Assembly (NCBI GenBank): GCA_947170725.1
Contig: CAMVUM010000002.1
Location: 1-64,000, forward strand
DNA from: an uncultured Prevotella sp.
Lineage (GTDB): Bacteria; Bacteroidota; Bacteroidia; Bacteroidales; Bacteroidaceae
Reading direction: 5' to 3'
DNA: 64,000 nt
The position numbers and the translations under genes were made by a program. Positions 7,451 to 16,088 of this stretch are shown here, in pieces. The notes under the pieces are model-generated. The model saw nothing but the letters and a program-made list of their open reading frames with translations, did not search any database and had not been told where the DNA came from. Position 1 is the first letter of the stretch. Each line of letters opens with the position of its first letter.

Positions 7451-10030
7451 TTATATAATCTCTATCTGTGATGTTTCGACCCAGCCCTCCTTGCCATCGG
7501 CTATGCGTATCTCCGTCCAGCCACTGAGAGAGGCGTCGGTTATCTCCACTTTCGTTCCCTCGTGAAGGATGAAAAGGTCGGTTCCATTCTTTGCGGGTGT
7601 GCTCTTAACCTGCACGGCAGGTGACATTATGATGGCACCTGTGCGCTTGGAAAGGACTTTCTTCTGCTGATAAGCAAAGATATTGGAAACAAGAAAAATC
7701 AAGAGGAAGGCCATGCCACTAAAGAATCCTACCTTACGAAGCACTATGCGGGAGGCAAACAGATAAAGCAGGAAGAAAACAATGACAAGACAAAGGGCGG
7801 CAAGAGCCATACGTGCCCAGCCGTCCACGCTCATCATATTGACGAGAGAACGGTACCATGTGGTGAAAAACATTTCCGTCTCCGGAACTATTTTATCGAC
7901 AGTCTTGCTTCTGGCCATCTGCAGGTTGAAACGAATGTCTTTGTCTCCCGGAGAAAGGAGCAACGCACGCTCGTAGTTGAGCACGGCACGTGTGATATTG
8001 TCGGAACGATAGTAGGCGTTGCCGAGATTATAATAGATGTCGGCACTCACTCCTCCTTCCAACAATGCTTCATAATCATTTATAGCCTGCTTGTAGTTCT
8101 GGTTGGCATACGCGCTATCCGCTTCCGTCTTTGTCACACCATAGGCGGACAAGGAGAGCGACGACATAAGCATAACAAGCAGGACCGTCACCACATCACG
8201 CTTTGCCGATTTCGTTTTCTTTTTCATCGCTTCTTCGATATTCATTATCGTTGTCATCGCTGATTCAAAAGTCTTGTCCATGTTTCCCTTGACATCGCCG
8301 GGAGCATAACGGGCAAACTCGCACTCGTCAAGGGCGGAAATGAACTGACTGATGGTAGCTTCGTCGACATTGCGTTCGGCCAGACACTGGCTGATATTAT
8401 CACGCGAGATATGTTCAACGGGCATGTTGAGCTTGTCGCCGATATATCCCCACAAAGCACGGAGAACCTCATCATAGAAATCGTTTCCACGGCCGGCATC
8501 CAATAATGCCTTCGCTTTTTTCAGCCTCTTGGACGCCATCTTATTGGCTTTCTTGCCGCGCATCTTACCGACATTGGCATTATCTATGGCCCGCTGACGG
8601 AATATAACGAACAAGGAAACGAAGATAATGACAAGGAGAGAAAGCGAAATCCAATATGCCGTGGACGCAAAAAAGAAGTCGTCTACGTCATGAATATCGG
8701 CATCACCGGTTTTGATATGGCGTATATCATTGTTGAGCATGGTCAGATCTTCCTTGCTTGTATAGCTGGTCACGCTGCCATTACCTGCTCCCTTGGCTAC
8801 ATTGAGCGTGAAAGACTCCGACTTGACTGTCTTATAACTGTTACTTCCTGTATCGAAATATGTAAATTCAACCGCCGGAATCTCATACTTTCCGGGATTA
8901 CGCGGAATGGCGAGGAAGTCATAAACCATGCTTTCCTCAACGCCGTTAGTAGTCAGTTTGGTCTTATCGGTAACTTTGGCGTCATACTTGTCGAAATCTT
9001 TGGGGAAATTGACAACAGGCGTTTTCACCAACTTAAGGTTTCCGACACCGCTCACCGTGACACGCAGTGTGACAGGATCATTGGCCTTTACATCCTGTTT
9101 GTTGAGCTGCGCGGAGATATTGAAGTGTCCCACTCCACCCGAGAAGTCGGTCGGACGGGTTGGCAACGGTTCTACATCTATAGTCAGACCAGGCGCCTTT
9201 ATCTTCTGCTTGACCTCGACATATCCCGATCCACCATTGAAGAATGCTTCAAACGGATCAATATTGCGGTTCTGCTGAACAACAACACCATCAAAGATAA
9301 TACTCGGTATTTCCATTTTCCCTGACTTCTGAGGGAACATGACATACTGGCGGATAGTGACCGTCTGATATTGACGTCCATTGAGTGTTTCGACCTTAAG
9401 GCTTTTCTGCTGCGGCAATTTTATCTCCTGAGTATAGAAGCCTTTCAAGTCAGGCATCTTACCGTCAAGCTGTGACAATCCGACAAGTGTATAGACCTTA
9501 TATGTCAACAATATCGGTTCCTGCTCATGAACGCGCTTTTTGCTGGCACTTACCTTAATGAAAAGATCCGAACCAGATATACGCGAACCTGCCTCACGTA
9601 TCTGCTGGCGACCTCTGCCCTGCGGCTGCGCCTGCGAATTGCCACCGCCAGCATTCCCACTCACCGTAATACGGAGCTTATTTGAAGTCAACCTCTTGCC
9701 GTCGGCCGATATGCTTGCGGCAGGAATATCAAACTTTCCAGCCTTATTTGCACATAGTATATATGTATAGGTAATGGACGATGTCGAACTCGTATGGCCG
9801 TTCACCATCTGAAAACTGGACTGCCTCGACGTGCTCGGTCCCATAAGAACCTCAAGGGCATCAGGGATATTTCCGATATGGAAACCGCTTGCATCCTGAG
9901 TATTTATCGTATAAGTAAGACGAAACTGCTCACCGACAGCAACCTGTGACGGAGCTTCCGCCACAAACTTCTGAGCCAATGAGGCAAGCGTCACTGCGCA
10001 TAATACAAATATTATATATACTCTCTTCAT
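7451..10030 (-). CDS. BatD-BatE fusion: envelope protein with TPR and SH3-like domains
   Basis: An 859-residue envelope protein of the Bat (aerotolerance) operon. Residues 1-20 are a signal peptide ending AQ. Residues 20-440 are the BatD-type periplasmic beta-rich region. A transmembrane helix (AYWISLSLLVIIFVSLFVIF) lies near 455-475, followed by a cytoplasmic helical part. At about residue 602 a new Met-Lys-rich start and hydrophobic stretch (VVTVLLVMLM..) look like the signal peptide of a once separate BatE. It is followed by TPR repeats (AYANQNYKQAINDYEALL; IYYNLGNAYYRSDNITRAVLNYERAL), two more membrane helices and a C-terminal SH3b-like domain (VKSTPAKNGTDLF..EGTKVEI). In Bacteroides fragilis BatD and BatE are separate proteins. 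The fusion is seen directly; the role in oxygen tolerance is by family. Confidence 0.88.
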   Translation of the reverse strand: MKRVYIIFVLCAVTLASLAQKFVAEAPSQVAVGEQFRLTYTINTQDASGFHIGNIPDALEVLMGPSTSRQSSFQMVNGHTSSTSSITYTYILCANKAGKFDIPAASISADGKRLTSNKLRITVSGNAGGGNSQAQPQGRGRQQIREAGSRISGSDLFIKVSASKKRVHEQEPILLTYKVYTLVGLSQLDGKMPDLKGFYTQEIKLPQQKSLKVETLNGRQYQTVTIRQYVMFPQKSGKMEIPSIIFDGVVVQQNRNIDPFEAFFNGGSGYVEVKQKIKAPGLTIDVEPLPTRPTDFSGGVGHFNISAQLNKQDVKANDPVTLRVTVSGVGNLKLVKTPVVNFPKDFDKYDAKVTDKTKLTTNGVEESMVYDFLAIPRNPGKYEIPAVEFTYFDTGSNSYKTVKSESFTLNVAKGAGNGSVTSYTSKEDLTMLNNDIRHIKTGDADIHDVDDFFFASTAYWISLSLLVIIFVSLFVIFRQRAIDNANVGKMRGKKANKMASKRLKKAKALLDAGRGNDFYDEVLRALWGYIGDKLNMPVEHISRDNISQCLAERNVDEATISQFISALDECEFARYAPGDVKGNMDKTFESAMTTIMNIEEAMKKKTKSAKRDVVTVLLVMLMSSLSLSAYGVTKTEADSAYANQNYKQAINDYEALLEGGVSADIYYNLGNAYYRSDNITRAVLNYERALLLSPGDKDIRFNLQMARSKTVDKIVPETEMFFTTWYRSLVNMMSVDGWARMALAALCLVIVFFLLYLFASRIVLRKVGFFSGMAFLLIFLVSNIFAYQQKKVLSKRTGAIIMSPAVQVKSTPAKNGTDLFILHEGTKVEITDASLSGWTEIRIADGKEGWVETSQIEII

Positions 10031-10031
10031 A

Positions 10032-11753
10032 TCACCAATTTTTCTGTAGCCTACGCTTGCCCGGTTGCTGCGGAACTTCCTTCATGCGGCGCTGGGTGTC
10101 CTTTTCCTGCTGCATGGCGGCATTGAGCAACTGTTCTGCATTCTCCTTGCTCATCTTGTCCTTGTCTTCCGGCTTAGGCTGCTTAGGTTCCTGCTTCTGT
10201 TTTTCCTTGTTTTGGTCTTGCTTATTGTTGTCCTTATTCTGTTCCTGCTTATCCTTGTCTTTCTCCTTATTATCTTTGTTGTCCTTATTCTGATTCTGCT
10301 GGTCCTGCTTCTGTTTCTGACGCTTGCACACGGCAAGATTATATCTCGTCTCATTATCATCAGGATTGAGACGCAGAGATTCCTCGTATGCTGTTATAGC
10401 TTCCTGATAAAGTCTCGCTTTCTGACACACAACACCCATATTGTGGTATGCCTTAGACTTGCGCAAAGGACTTGTTTCGAGTTTTGCTGCCGTCTCAAAC
10501 TGTGAGACAGCGGCGGAATCCTTGCCTTGAGCAAGAAGTGCGTTACCAAGATTGTAGATTGCCTGCGGGTTCTTCGGATTCTTGTCCAATGCCTTCCTGT
10601 ATTCAACCTCTGCCTCAGCATATTTGCCGGAATTAAACTGTTTATTTCCGGAACGTATATGCTGACGATCCGTCTGGGCACCGGCTACTGCAGAAAACAT
10701 CAGAGCAGACACCAACAGCATCGTTTTCCTGCCACCGCCAAACAATGTGATGTTCTTCAGCAACGGATTCTTACGTTCAAGCACGCAGATTTCCAAAACC
10801 AGCAATAACAGGATTATGATACCGAAAGCCTGAAACTGCTCGTCATAATCGCTGTATATATTGCTTTCAATCTCTTTCTTCGAGAGTTTGTCCAGTTCCG
10901 CACGAAGCTGTTTCTGGGCATTGCTGTTGTTATCCACATGTATGTAAGCGCCACCACCTGCTGCCGCAATTTCACGGCACATATCCTCGTTGAGCACCGA
11001 GACAACGGTATTGCCGGTATTATCCGTCATATAATCATTGGTCCCAGGCACTGGTATGGGAGCGCCTTTTGTCGAACCTACGCCGAGAACAAACACGTTC
11101 ATACCTTTCTTCTTTGCTGCCGCGGCGGCCTCAACGGCTCCGCCCTCATGATTCTCGCCATCTGTAATTATTATTATGGCCTTCCCCACTCCATCCTGTT
11201 GAGTAAAACTGTTGGCCGCCATGTTTATTGCCGCAGCGACATCAGTGCCCTGCACATCCATCATCGAGGGGTCTATATTGCTGAGGAACATCTTTGCCGA
11301 GACATAATCGCTCGTTATCGGGAGCTGTACAAAAGCATCACCGGCAAAGACTATCAGTCCTATTTTATCGTCATTGAAGTTGTCCACAAGGTTCTCGACC
11401 ATCATCTTGCTCCGGTCCAAACGGCTCGGCTCTACATCTTCCGCCCTCATGGAGTTACTGATGTCCACCGCTATGATAGTCTCAATGCCTACACGCTTCT
11501 CATTCGTTATCTTCGTTCCCATCTGCGGACGTGCCGACATGACGATAAGCAGCGCTAACGCAATCTCCAATATCCAGAACTTTGCCTGAGGCCGCCAACG
11601 AGATACATCAGGCATAAGGCTCTTCACAAGCTCCGGATCACCGAATTTAAGCAGACGCTTCCTCTGACTGCGCATCATGAGAAAGTATATCAGTGCCAAT
11701 ACTGGTATAAGCACCAACAGATATAAGTATTTTGGATCTTCAAATCTGAACAT
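10032..11753 (-). CDS. BatB-BatC fusion: VWA-domain membrane protein with TPR tail
   Basis: A 573-residue protein. Two N-terminal membrane helices precede a von Willebrand A domain with the MIDAS motif DISNS (VDISNSMRAEDV) and the later ITDGEN, as in BatA/BatB. After a third membrane helix (IIILLLLVLEICV, about 315) there is an internal signal-peptide-like stretch at about 345-360 (MLLVSALMFSAVAGAQ), then TPR repeats of the BatC type and a long Lys/Gln/Asp/Asn-rich low-complexity tract (about 480-550). In B. fragilis BatB and BatC are separate, so this looks like a gene fusion that kept the BatC signal peptide. It lies 1 bp before the BatD-BatE gene and 9 bp after batA. Confidence 0.88.
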   Translation of the reverse strand: MFRFEDPKYLYLLVLIPVLALIYFLMMRSQRKRLLKFGDPELVKSLMPDVSRWRPQAKFWILEIALALLIVMSARPQMGTKITNEKRVGIETIIAVDISNSMRAEDVEPSRLDRSKMMVENLVDNFNDDKIGLIVFAGDAFVQLPITSDYVSAKMFLSNIDPSMMDVQGTDVAAAINMAANSFTQQDGVGKAIIIITDGENHEGGAVEAAAAAKKKGMNVFVLGVGSTKGAPIPVPGTNDYMTDNTGNTVVSVLNEDMCREIAAAGGGAYIHVDNNSNAQKQLRAELDKLSKKEIESNIYSDYDEQFQAFGIIILLLLVLEICVLERKNPLLKNITLFGGGRKTMLLVSALMFSAVAGAQTDRQHIRSGNKQFNSGKYAEAEVEYRKALDKNPKNPQAIYNLGNALLAQGKDSAAVSQFETAAKLETSPLRKSKAYHNMGVVCQKARLYQEAITAYEESLRLNPDDNETRYNLAVCKRQKQKQDQQNQNKDNKDNKEKDKDKQEQNKDNNKQDQNKEKQKQEPKQPKPEDKDKMSKENAEQLLNAAMQQEKDTQRRMKEVPQQPGKRRLQKNW

Positions 11754-11762
11754 AATTACTTC

Positions 11763-12761
11763 TTATGGTAATTTCCTGAATATGGTTATCCGTAGCAGGA
11801 CCTCTATCAGCAGAACAATAAATGCGGCCAATGCGAACGGCTGGAACATATCATACTTCTTGCTGAATTTCTTGCTATTAATCTTTGACTTCTCCAGTTT
11901 GTCTATTTCCTTATAGATATTCTTCAGTTCCATATTGTTCGTAGCACGGTAGGATGTTCCATCCGTTGCTGCTGCAATATCCTCCAAAGTCTTCGTATCA
12001 ACTTCCACCGGCATATTGACATACTGAACGACACCGCCCACCTGCATCGGATAAGGTGCAGACTTGTCTGTACCGACAGCCACCGTATAGACGCGAATAC
12101 CAAGACTCTTAGCTATCTCGGCCGAAGTCATCGGCGACAAATCGCCCATATTATTGCTTCCGTCCGTAAGGAGAATTACGACCTTGCTCTTCGCCTTCGA
12201 ATCCTTCAGACGACTCACAGCGTTGGCAAGTCCCATTCCTATTGCCGTTCCGTCCTGAATCAGTCCACGCGCAGCGATGTTCGTGCGGACGTTCTGTAAC
12301 AGATTGAGCAGGGAAGCATGGTCTACTGTCATCGGACATTGTGTGAACGCCTCACCGGCAAATATCGTCAGTCCTATATTATCATTAGGCCTTCCTGCGA
12401 TAAATTCCGATGCGACCTGCTTTGCCGCCTCTATTCTGTTCGGCTTCAAGTCCTCCGCCAGCATACTGGTGGAGACGTCCATCGCCAGCATGATGTCAAT
12501 TCCTTCAACCCACTTGTTCTTCCATGAATTCTGTGTCTGCGGGCGTGCCATTGCTATCACGATTAGCGTGAAAGCGATAATGCGCAACACCATCTGCACA
12601 GGCATCAGCATAACCTTCCAACTTCTTGACGCATAGCGGTAGGCGAACGTGTCGCTCATACGCATGGTAGGCTCGCTCCTCTTCCTGTACATGACATACC
12701 ATAACAGATATGGTATGATGAGCAGAAGCAGAAACAGATATCCTTTATTAGCAAATTCCAT
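11763..12761 (-). CDS. batA: BatA: VWA-domain membrane protein
   Basis: A 332-residue aerotolerance-operon protein. It has an N-terminal membrane helix (GYLFLLLLIIPYLLWYV), a second helix near 60-75, then a von Willebrand A domain with the MIDAS sequence DVSTS (AMDVSTSMLAEDL) and LLTDGSNN. A C-terminal helix (FALAAFIVLLIEVLLRITIF) anchors the other end. VWA domains bind partners through the metal site, and MoxR-type ATPases are known to act on such proteins. It follows the BatD-like gene by 75 bp, the largest gap in this operon, and precedes the batB-batC fusion by 9 bp. Confidence 0.9.
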   Translation of the reverse strand: MEFANKGYLFLLLLIIPYLLWYVMYRKRSEPTMRMSDTFAYRYASRSWKVMLMPVQMVLRIIAFTLIVIAMARPQTQNSWKNKWVEGIDIMLAMDVSTSMLAEDLKPNRIEAAKQVASEFIAGRPNDNIGLTIFAGEAFTQCPMTVDHASLLNLLQNVRTNIAARGLIQDGTAIGMGLANAVSRLKDSKAKSKVVILLTDGSNNMGDLSPMTSAEIAKSLGIRVYTVAVGTDKSAPYPMQVGGVVQYVNMPVEVDTKTLEDIAAATDGTSYRATNNMELKNIYKEIDKLEKSKINSKKFSKKYDMFQPFALAAFIVLLIEVLLRITIFRKLP

Positions 12762-12836
12762 ATTCGCTTTATTCTCTTTTACATTTAAATAGTGTCATCC
12801 GACAGGAAACACGGTTCTGACCGCTTCAGCCTGTCA

Positions 12837-13907
12837 TCAGCTCAACAGCTGTACTATGTTGTACACCACATATACAAATATCGCCAAACCGGCAACAATT
12901 ATGAAAGTCAGCACAATCTTCAGTCCCCGACGCATCTTCACAGTCTGTTTCTCGCCTTCCGAGAGCTGCGGTTTCACGACGTCCTCAGTCGGAACATTCT
13001 CTATCTTCGTCGAATTGATGAACTCAATTGCGTTGACGAGGTTCATGTCGTTCTCATTTATGAGAGTCGAATACTTTGCGAACTTGACGAGATCCGCCGT
13101 CTGGAACAGAGTGCGCAGCTCATCAAGAGCCTTTGTGTCCTGTGAAGCCATGAGTTTCTCTATGATTTCGTTGCTGGTCATCTCCATCGCATTGAAACCA
13201 TACCTCTCCTGAATATACTTGCGCAACGTTTCGGTCAGACGTGTGTAATACTCCTTCTGATTCTCCGATGTAACCATCTTTCCGGCCTTTATCTCCTCGA
13301 TGGACTTCATGGCCTTCTGGTGGGGCAGCAGCTTCTTCACGACCTTGATACTGATCTTTATAGGCTTCTTGTCACGCAGGCATAGATAGAAGTAATACCC
13401 AGCAGCGATAAGCAGAAGAAGAACGAAACTCAGCCAGAATATCGGTTCCCATTCGCTCCATTGAAACGGATTGTCCTGCACGCCCTTCGGGCCGAAATAG
13501 AAGTCGACGTTTGTCGAATCGATTTCAATGCCGACAACTTTCAGAGCGAGACTCTTGCTCTTATATTCCTTGCCGTTCACCTTGACTGCAAACGGCGGAA
13601 GATAATACAGTTGCTCGTCAAACGACGTCAGCCTGTAGACCCTCCGCGAACAAGTCATATTTCCGTCCAGCTCCTCCAACGGTATGTCATTCATGGCCAA
13701 CACCTCCACTCCCGGAGTTATCATCTGACGCGGCTCGAACCGCGGGAACGTCACATTGGAGCCAGCGTCCGCCACAACAGTAACCGTGACATTCACCTGC
13801 TGGCCGATGAATATGGCCATAGAGTCAATCCGCGCCTCGACCGAAACCTTGGCTGCGGCCTGCAGTGCTACGGCCAATGATATGATAAAGAACAGTATCT
13901 TCCTCAT
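12837..13907 (-). CDS. Bat-operon membrane protein (BatD-like N-terminus)
   Basis: A 356-residue protein with a signal peptide (MRKILFFIISLAVALQAAAK). A periplasmic beta-rich domain of about 130 residues resembles the start of BatD (ARIDSMAIFIGQQVNVTVTV). A membrane helix near 155-175, a cytoplasmic helical region of about 130 residues and a final membrane helix at the C-terminus follow. It sits between the DUF58 gene (3 bp upstream) and batA (75 bp downstream). This position is conserved in Bacteroidota Bat operons, but the protein has no established biochemical role. It probably scaffolds the VWA proteins; this is inference from context. Confidence 0.8.
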   Translation of the reverse strand: MRKILFFIISLAVALQAAAKVSVEARIDSMAIFIGQQVNVTVTVVADAGSNVTFPRFEPRQMITPGVEVLAMNDIPLEELDGNMTCSRRVYRLTSFDEQLYYLPPFAVKVNGKEYKSKSLALKVVGIEIDSTNVDFYFGPKGVQDNPFQWSEWEPIFWLSFVLLLLIAAGYYFYLCLRDKKPIKISIKVVKKLLPHQKAMKSIEEIKAGKMVTSENQKEYYTRLTETLRKYIQERYGFNAMEMTSNEIIEKLMASQDTKALDELRTLFQTADLVKFAKYSTLINENDMNLVNAIEFINSTKIENVPTEDVVKPQLSEGEKQTVKMRRGLKIVLTFIIVAGLAIFVYVVYNIVQLLS

Positions 13908-13910
13908 TCT

Positions 13911-14780
13911 CTAACTTCTCTGTTTGAACAATCCGAGCAGCGACTTCACATAATCCTCATCCGTCGCAATGCTAACATTATCCACATTGCTCTTGTTAAA
14001 CGTCTCATGCAATTCCGCCTGACGGCCTGTCCAATAAAGCTTGTGGGCCTGCCGTAGTTTCTTGCTGCTGGTGTCAATATACATCTCCGACCCTGTCTCG
14101 GCGTCAACGACCCTCATCAGTCCCACGTCCGGAAGTTCCTTTGCTCTCCGGTCGTAAACCTGAATGGCCACGACATCGTGCTTGCGGTTGCATATAGTCA
14201 GTGCCTGTGAGAAATTATTGCGCACGTAGAAGTCGCTCAAAACGAATACCGTCGCCCGGCGCTTTATCACGTTGGAAAGAAATTCCAGCGGCACCGCCAT
14301 ATCCGTTCCCTTGCTTTCAGGATGAAAATCGAGCATCTCGCGTATTATATATAATATGTGCTTGCGCCCTTTCTTCGGCGGAATATATTTCTCAATCTTG
14401 TCCGTAAAGAAGATCACACCGATTTTGTCGTTGTTCTGAATTGCACTGAAAGCAAGCGTCGCGGCAATCTCCGTGACCATATCCGACTTCATCTGACGCT
14501 GGGTGCCGAAGTCAAGCGAACCGCTGACATCAATCAGCAGCATCACGGTGAGTTCACGTTCCTCCTCAAAGACCTTGACATAAGGCCGATGAAAACGCGC
14601 CGTGACATTCCAGTCGATGTCACGCACATCGTCACCGAACTGATATTCGCGCACCTCGCTGAACGCCATACCCCTACCCTTGAAAGCCGAATGATACTGG
14701 CCGGCAAAGATATTGGCACTCAGACGCCGGGTCTTTATCTCGACAGTCCGTACCTTCTTTATGATTTCCTGAGCATCCAT
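13911..14780 (-). CDS. DUF58-domain protein of the MoxR/Bat operon
   Basis: A 289-residue soluble protein with the DUF58 signature GDDVRDIDWNVTARF near residue 50, followed by a VWA-like fold with LLIDVSGS at about 85-92. No membrane segment is seen. Members of this family are encoded next to MoxR ATPases and VWA proteins and probably couple the ATPase to its targets. The start ATG overlaps the moxR stop by one base (TGATG), which implies translational coupling. The next gene starts 3 bp downstream. Confidence 0.92.
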   Translation of the reverse strand: MDAQEIIKKVRTVEIKTRRLSANIFAGQYHSAFKGRGMAFSEVREYQFGDDVRDIDWNVTARFHRPYVKVFEEERELTVMLLIDVSGSLDFGTQRQMKSDMVTEIAATLAFSAIQNNDKIGVIFFTDKIEKYIPPKKGRKHILYIIREMLDFHPESKGTDMAVPLEFLSNVIKRRATVFVLSDFYVRNNFSQALTICNRKHDVVAIQVYDRRAKELPDVGLMRVVDAETGSEMYIDTSSKKLRQAHKLYWTGRQAELHETFNKSNVDNVSIATDEDYVKSLLGLFKQRS

Positions 14781-15775
14781 CAGGGCACTTCTACCTTATT
14801 GATTATCTTGCTTACGATTTCTTCGCTTGTTATGTTACTTGCCTCTGCCTCGTATGTCATGCCGATACGATGGCGGAGTACGTCATGGGCAACGGCGCGC
14901 ACGTCTTCAGGAACAACATATCCGCGACGCTTTATGAATGCGTATGCACGTGAAGCCTTGGCCAGATTGATGCTCGCACGCGGACTGCCGCCGAAAGAAA
15001 TGTAGTTCTTCATGTCCTTTAGTCCATAACGGTCAGGATAGCGTGTAGCGAAGACAATGTCTGCGATATATTGTTCTATCTTCTCGTCGATATAGACCTC
15101 GCGTACGACAGAACGTGCCTTGAGGATTTCTTCCGACGTCGTTACAGGGCGCACTTCCGGGGCGCTGCCGCCGAGATTGCCGCGGATGATCAACTTCTCC
15201 TCCTCCAACGTGGGATAGTCGATGACAACTTTCAGCATAAAACGGTCCACCTGAGCCTCGGGCAGTGGATAGGTACCCTCCTGCTCTACCGGGTTCTGCG
15301 TGGCCATCACAAGGAACGGGTTGGGGAGCTGGAACGTATCACCGCCAATGGTAACCTGCTTCTCCTGCATGGCTTCCAACAACGCGCTCTGAACCTTCGC
15401 CGGAGCACGGTTGATTTCGTCCGCCAGCACGAAATTGGCGAACACGGGGCCCTTCTTCACCTGAAACTTCTCGTCTTTCTGAGAATATATCATTGTTCCG
15501 ATAACGTCTGCCGGAAGCAAATCCGGAGTGAACTGAACACGGCTGTAGTCCGCGTCGACAAGCTGTGAAAGTGTCTTTATTGCGAGTGTCTTTGCCAGTC
15601 CAGGCACACCTTCCAACAGGATGTGTCCGTCACTGAGCATACCTATAAGTAATGATTCAACCAAATGTTTCTGTCCGACAATCACCCGGTCCATTCCGGC
15701 AACGAGATTGGTCACGAACGAACTCTGCTGCTCTATCCGTATGTTAAGTTCCCGAATATCAATAGCTTCTGCCAT
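14780..15775 (-). CDS. MoxR-family AAA+ ATPase
   Basis: A 331-residue cytoplasmic AAA+ ATPase, first gene of the Bat operon. Walker A is GVPGLAKT (near 55-62). Walker B is LADEINRAP (near 116-124). Sensor-like ATQNP and the lid region with SFGGSPRASINLAKASRA are all present. MoxR proteins act as chaperones that remodel VWA-domain partners, and four such partner genes follow directly. A promoter-like -7 box lies 42 bp upstream (15817-15824), so transcription of the 13-kb run probably starts here. Confidence 0.95.
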   Translation of the reverse strand: MAEAIDIRELNIRIEQQSSFVTNLVAGMDRVIVGQKHLVESLLIGMLSDGHILLEGVPGLAKTLAIKTLSQLVDADYSRVQFTPDLLPADVIGTMIYSQKDEKFQVKKGPVFANFVLADEINRAPAKVQSALLEAMQEKQVTIGGDTFQLPNPFLVMATQNPVEQEGTYPLPEAQVDRFMLKVVIDYPTLEEEKLIIRGNLGGSAPEVRPVTTSEEILKARSVVREVYIDEKIEQYIADIVFATRYPDRYGLKDMKNYISFGGSPRASINLAKASRAYAFIKRRGYVVPEDVRAVAHDVLRHRIGMTYEAEASNITSEEIVSKIINKVEVP

Positions 15776-15816
15776 AAAATGTTCTTTTATACGTTAATCA
15801 TGTTTCAAATTAGGCG

Positions 15817-15824
15817 CAAAAATA
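15817..15824 (-). promoter_or_regulatory. Promoter -7 box of the moxR-bat run
   Basis: On the minus strand the sequence TATTTTTG(C) fits the Bacteroidota -7 consensus TAnnTTTG. It lies about 42 bp before the moxR start. No clear -33 TTG is seen at the expected distance. Confidence 0.5.
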
Positions 15825-16007
15825 GTCAATAAATAAGTGAAAGATGAAAATATCAATCTAAATAATATTAAAAAACTGGCACAACACCCATATTTTAAGA
15901 AACTTTTGTGATTGCGTACGATACAGCCACCATCCCGCCACACAAATCCGGTGTAACATAAGTTACTCACGTTGGTCCGACAATCGTCTCACGGGCGGAT
16001 TGAAACA

Positions 16008-16072
16008 ATGCCGTCCGTATGGTCTTGCTGCCACAACCGACGGTCATAACGGCAATCCCATACGGACGGCAT
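16008..16072. repeat. 15-bp perfect inverted repeat with 35-nt loop
   Basis: Arms ATGCCGTCCGTATGG (16008-16022) and its exact complement (16058-16072) enclose 35 nt. It begins 17 bp after the stop of the HU-LysM gene on the minus strand, so it could end that operon, but no T-tract follows. The rest of the 313-bp gap between that gene and moxR is AT-rich and holds only the moxR promoter box. Confidence 0.6.
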
Positions 16073-16088
16073 CTCCATGAAAGAAAGT

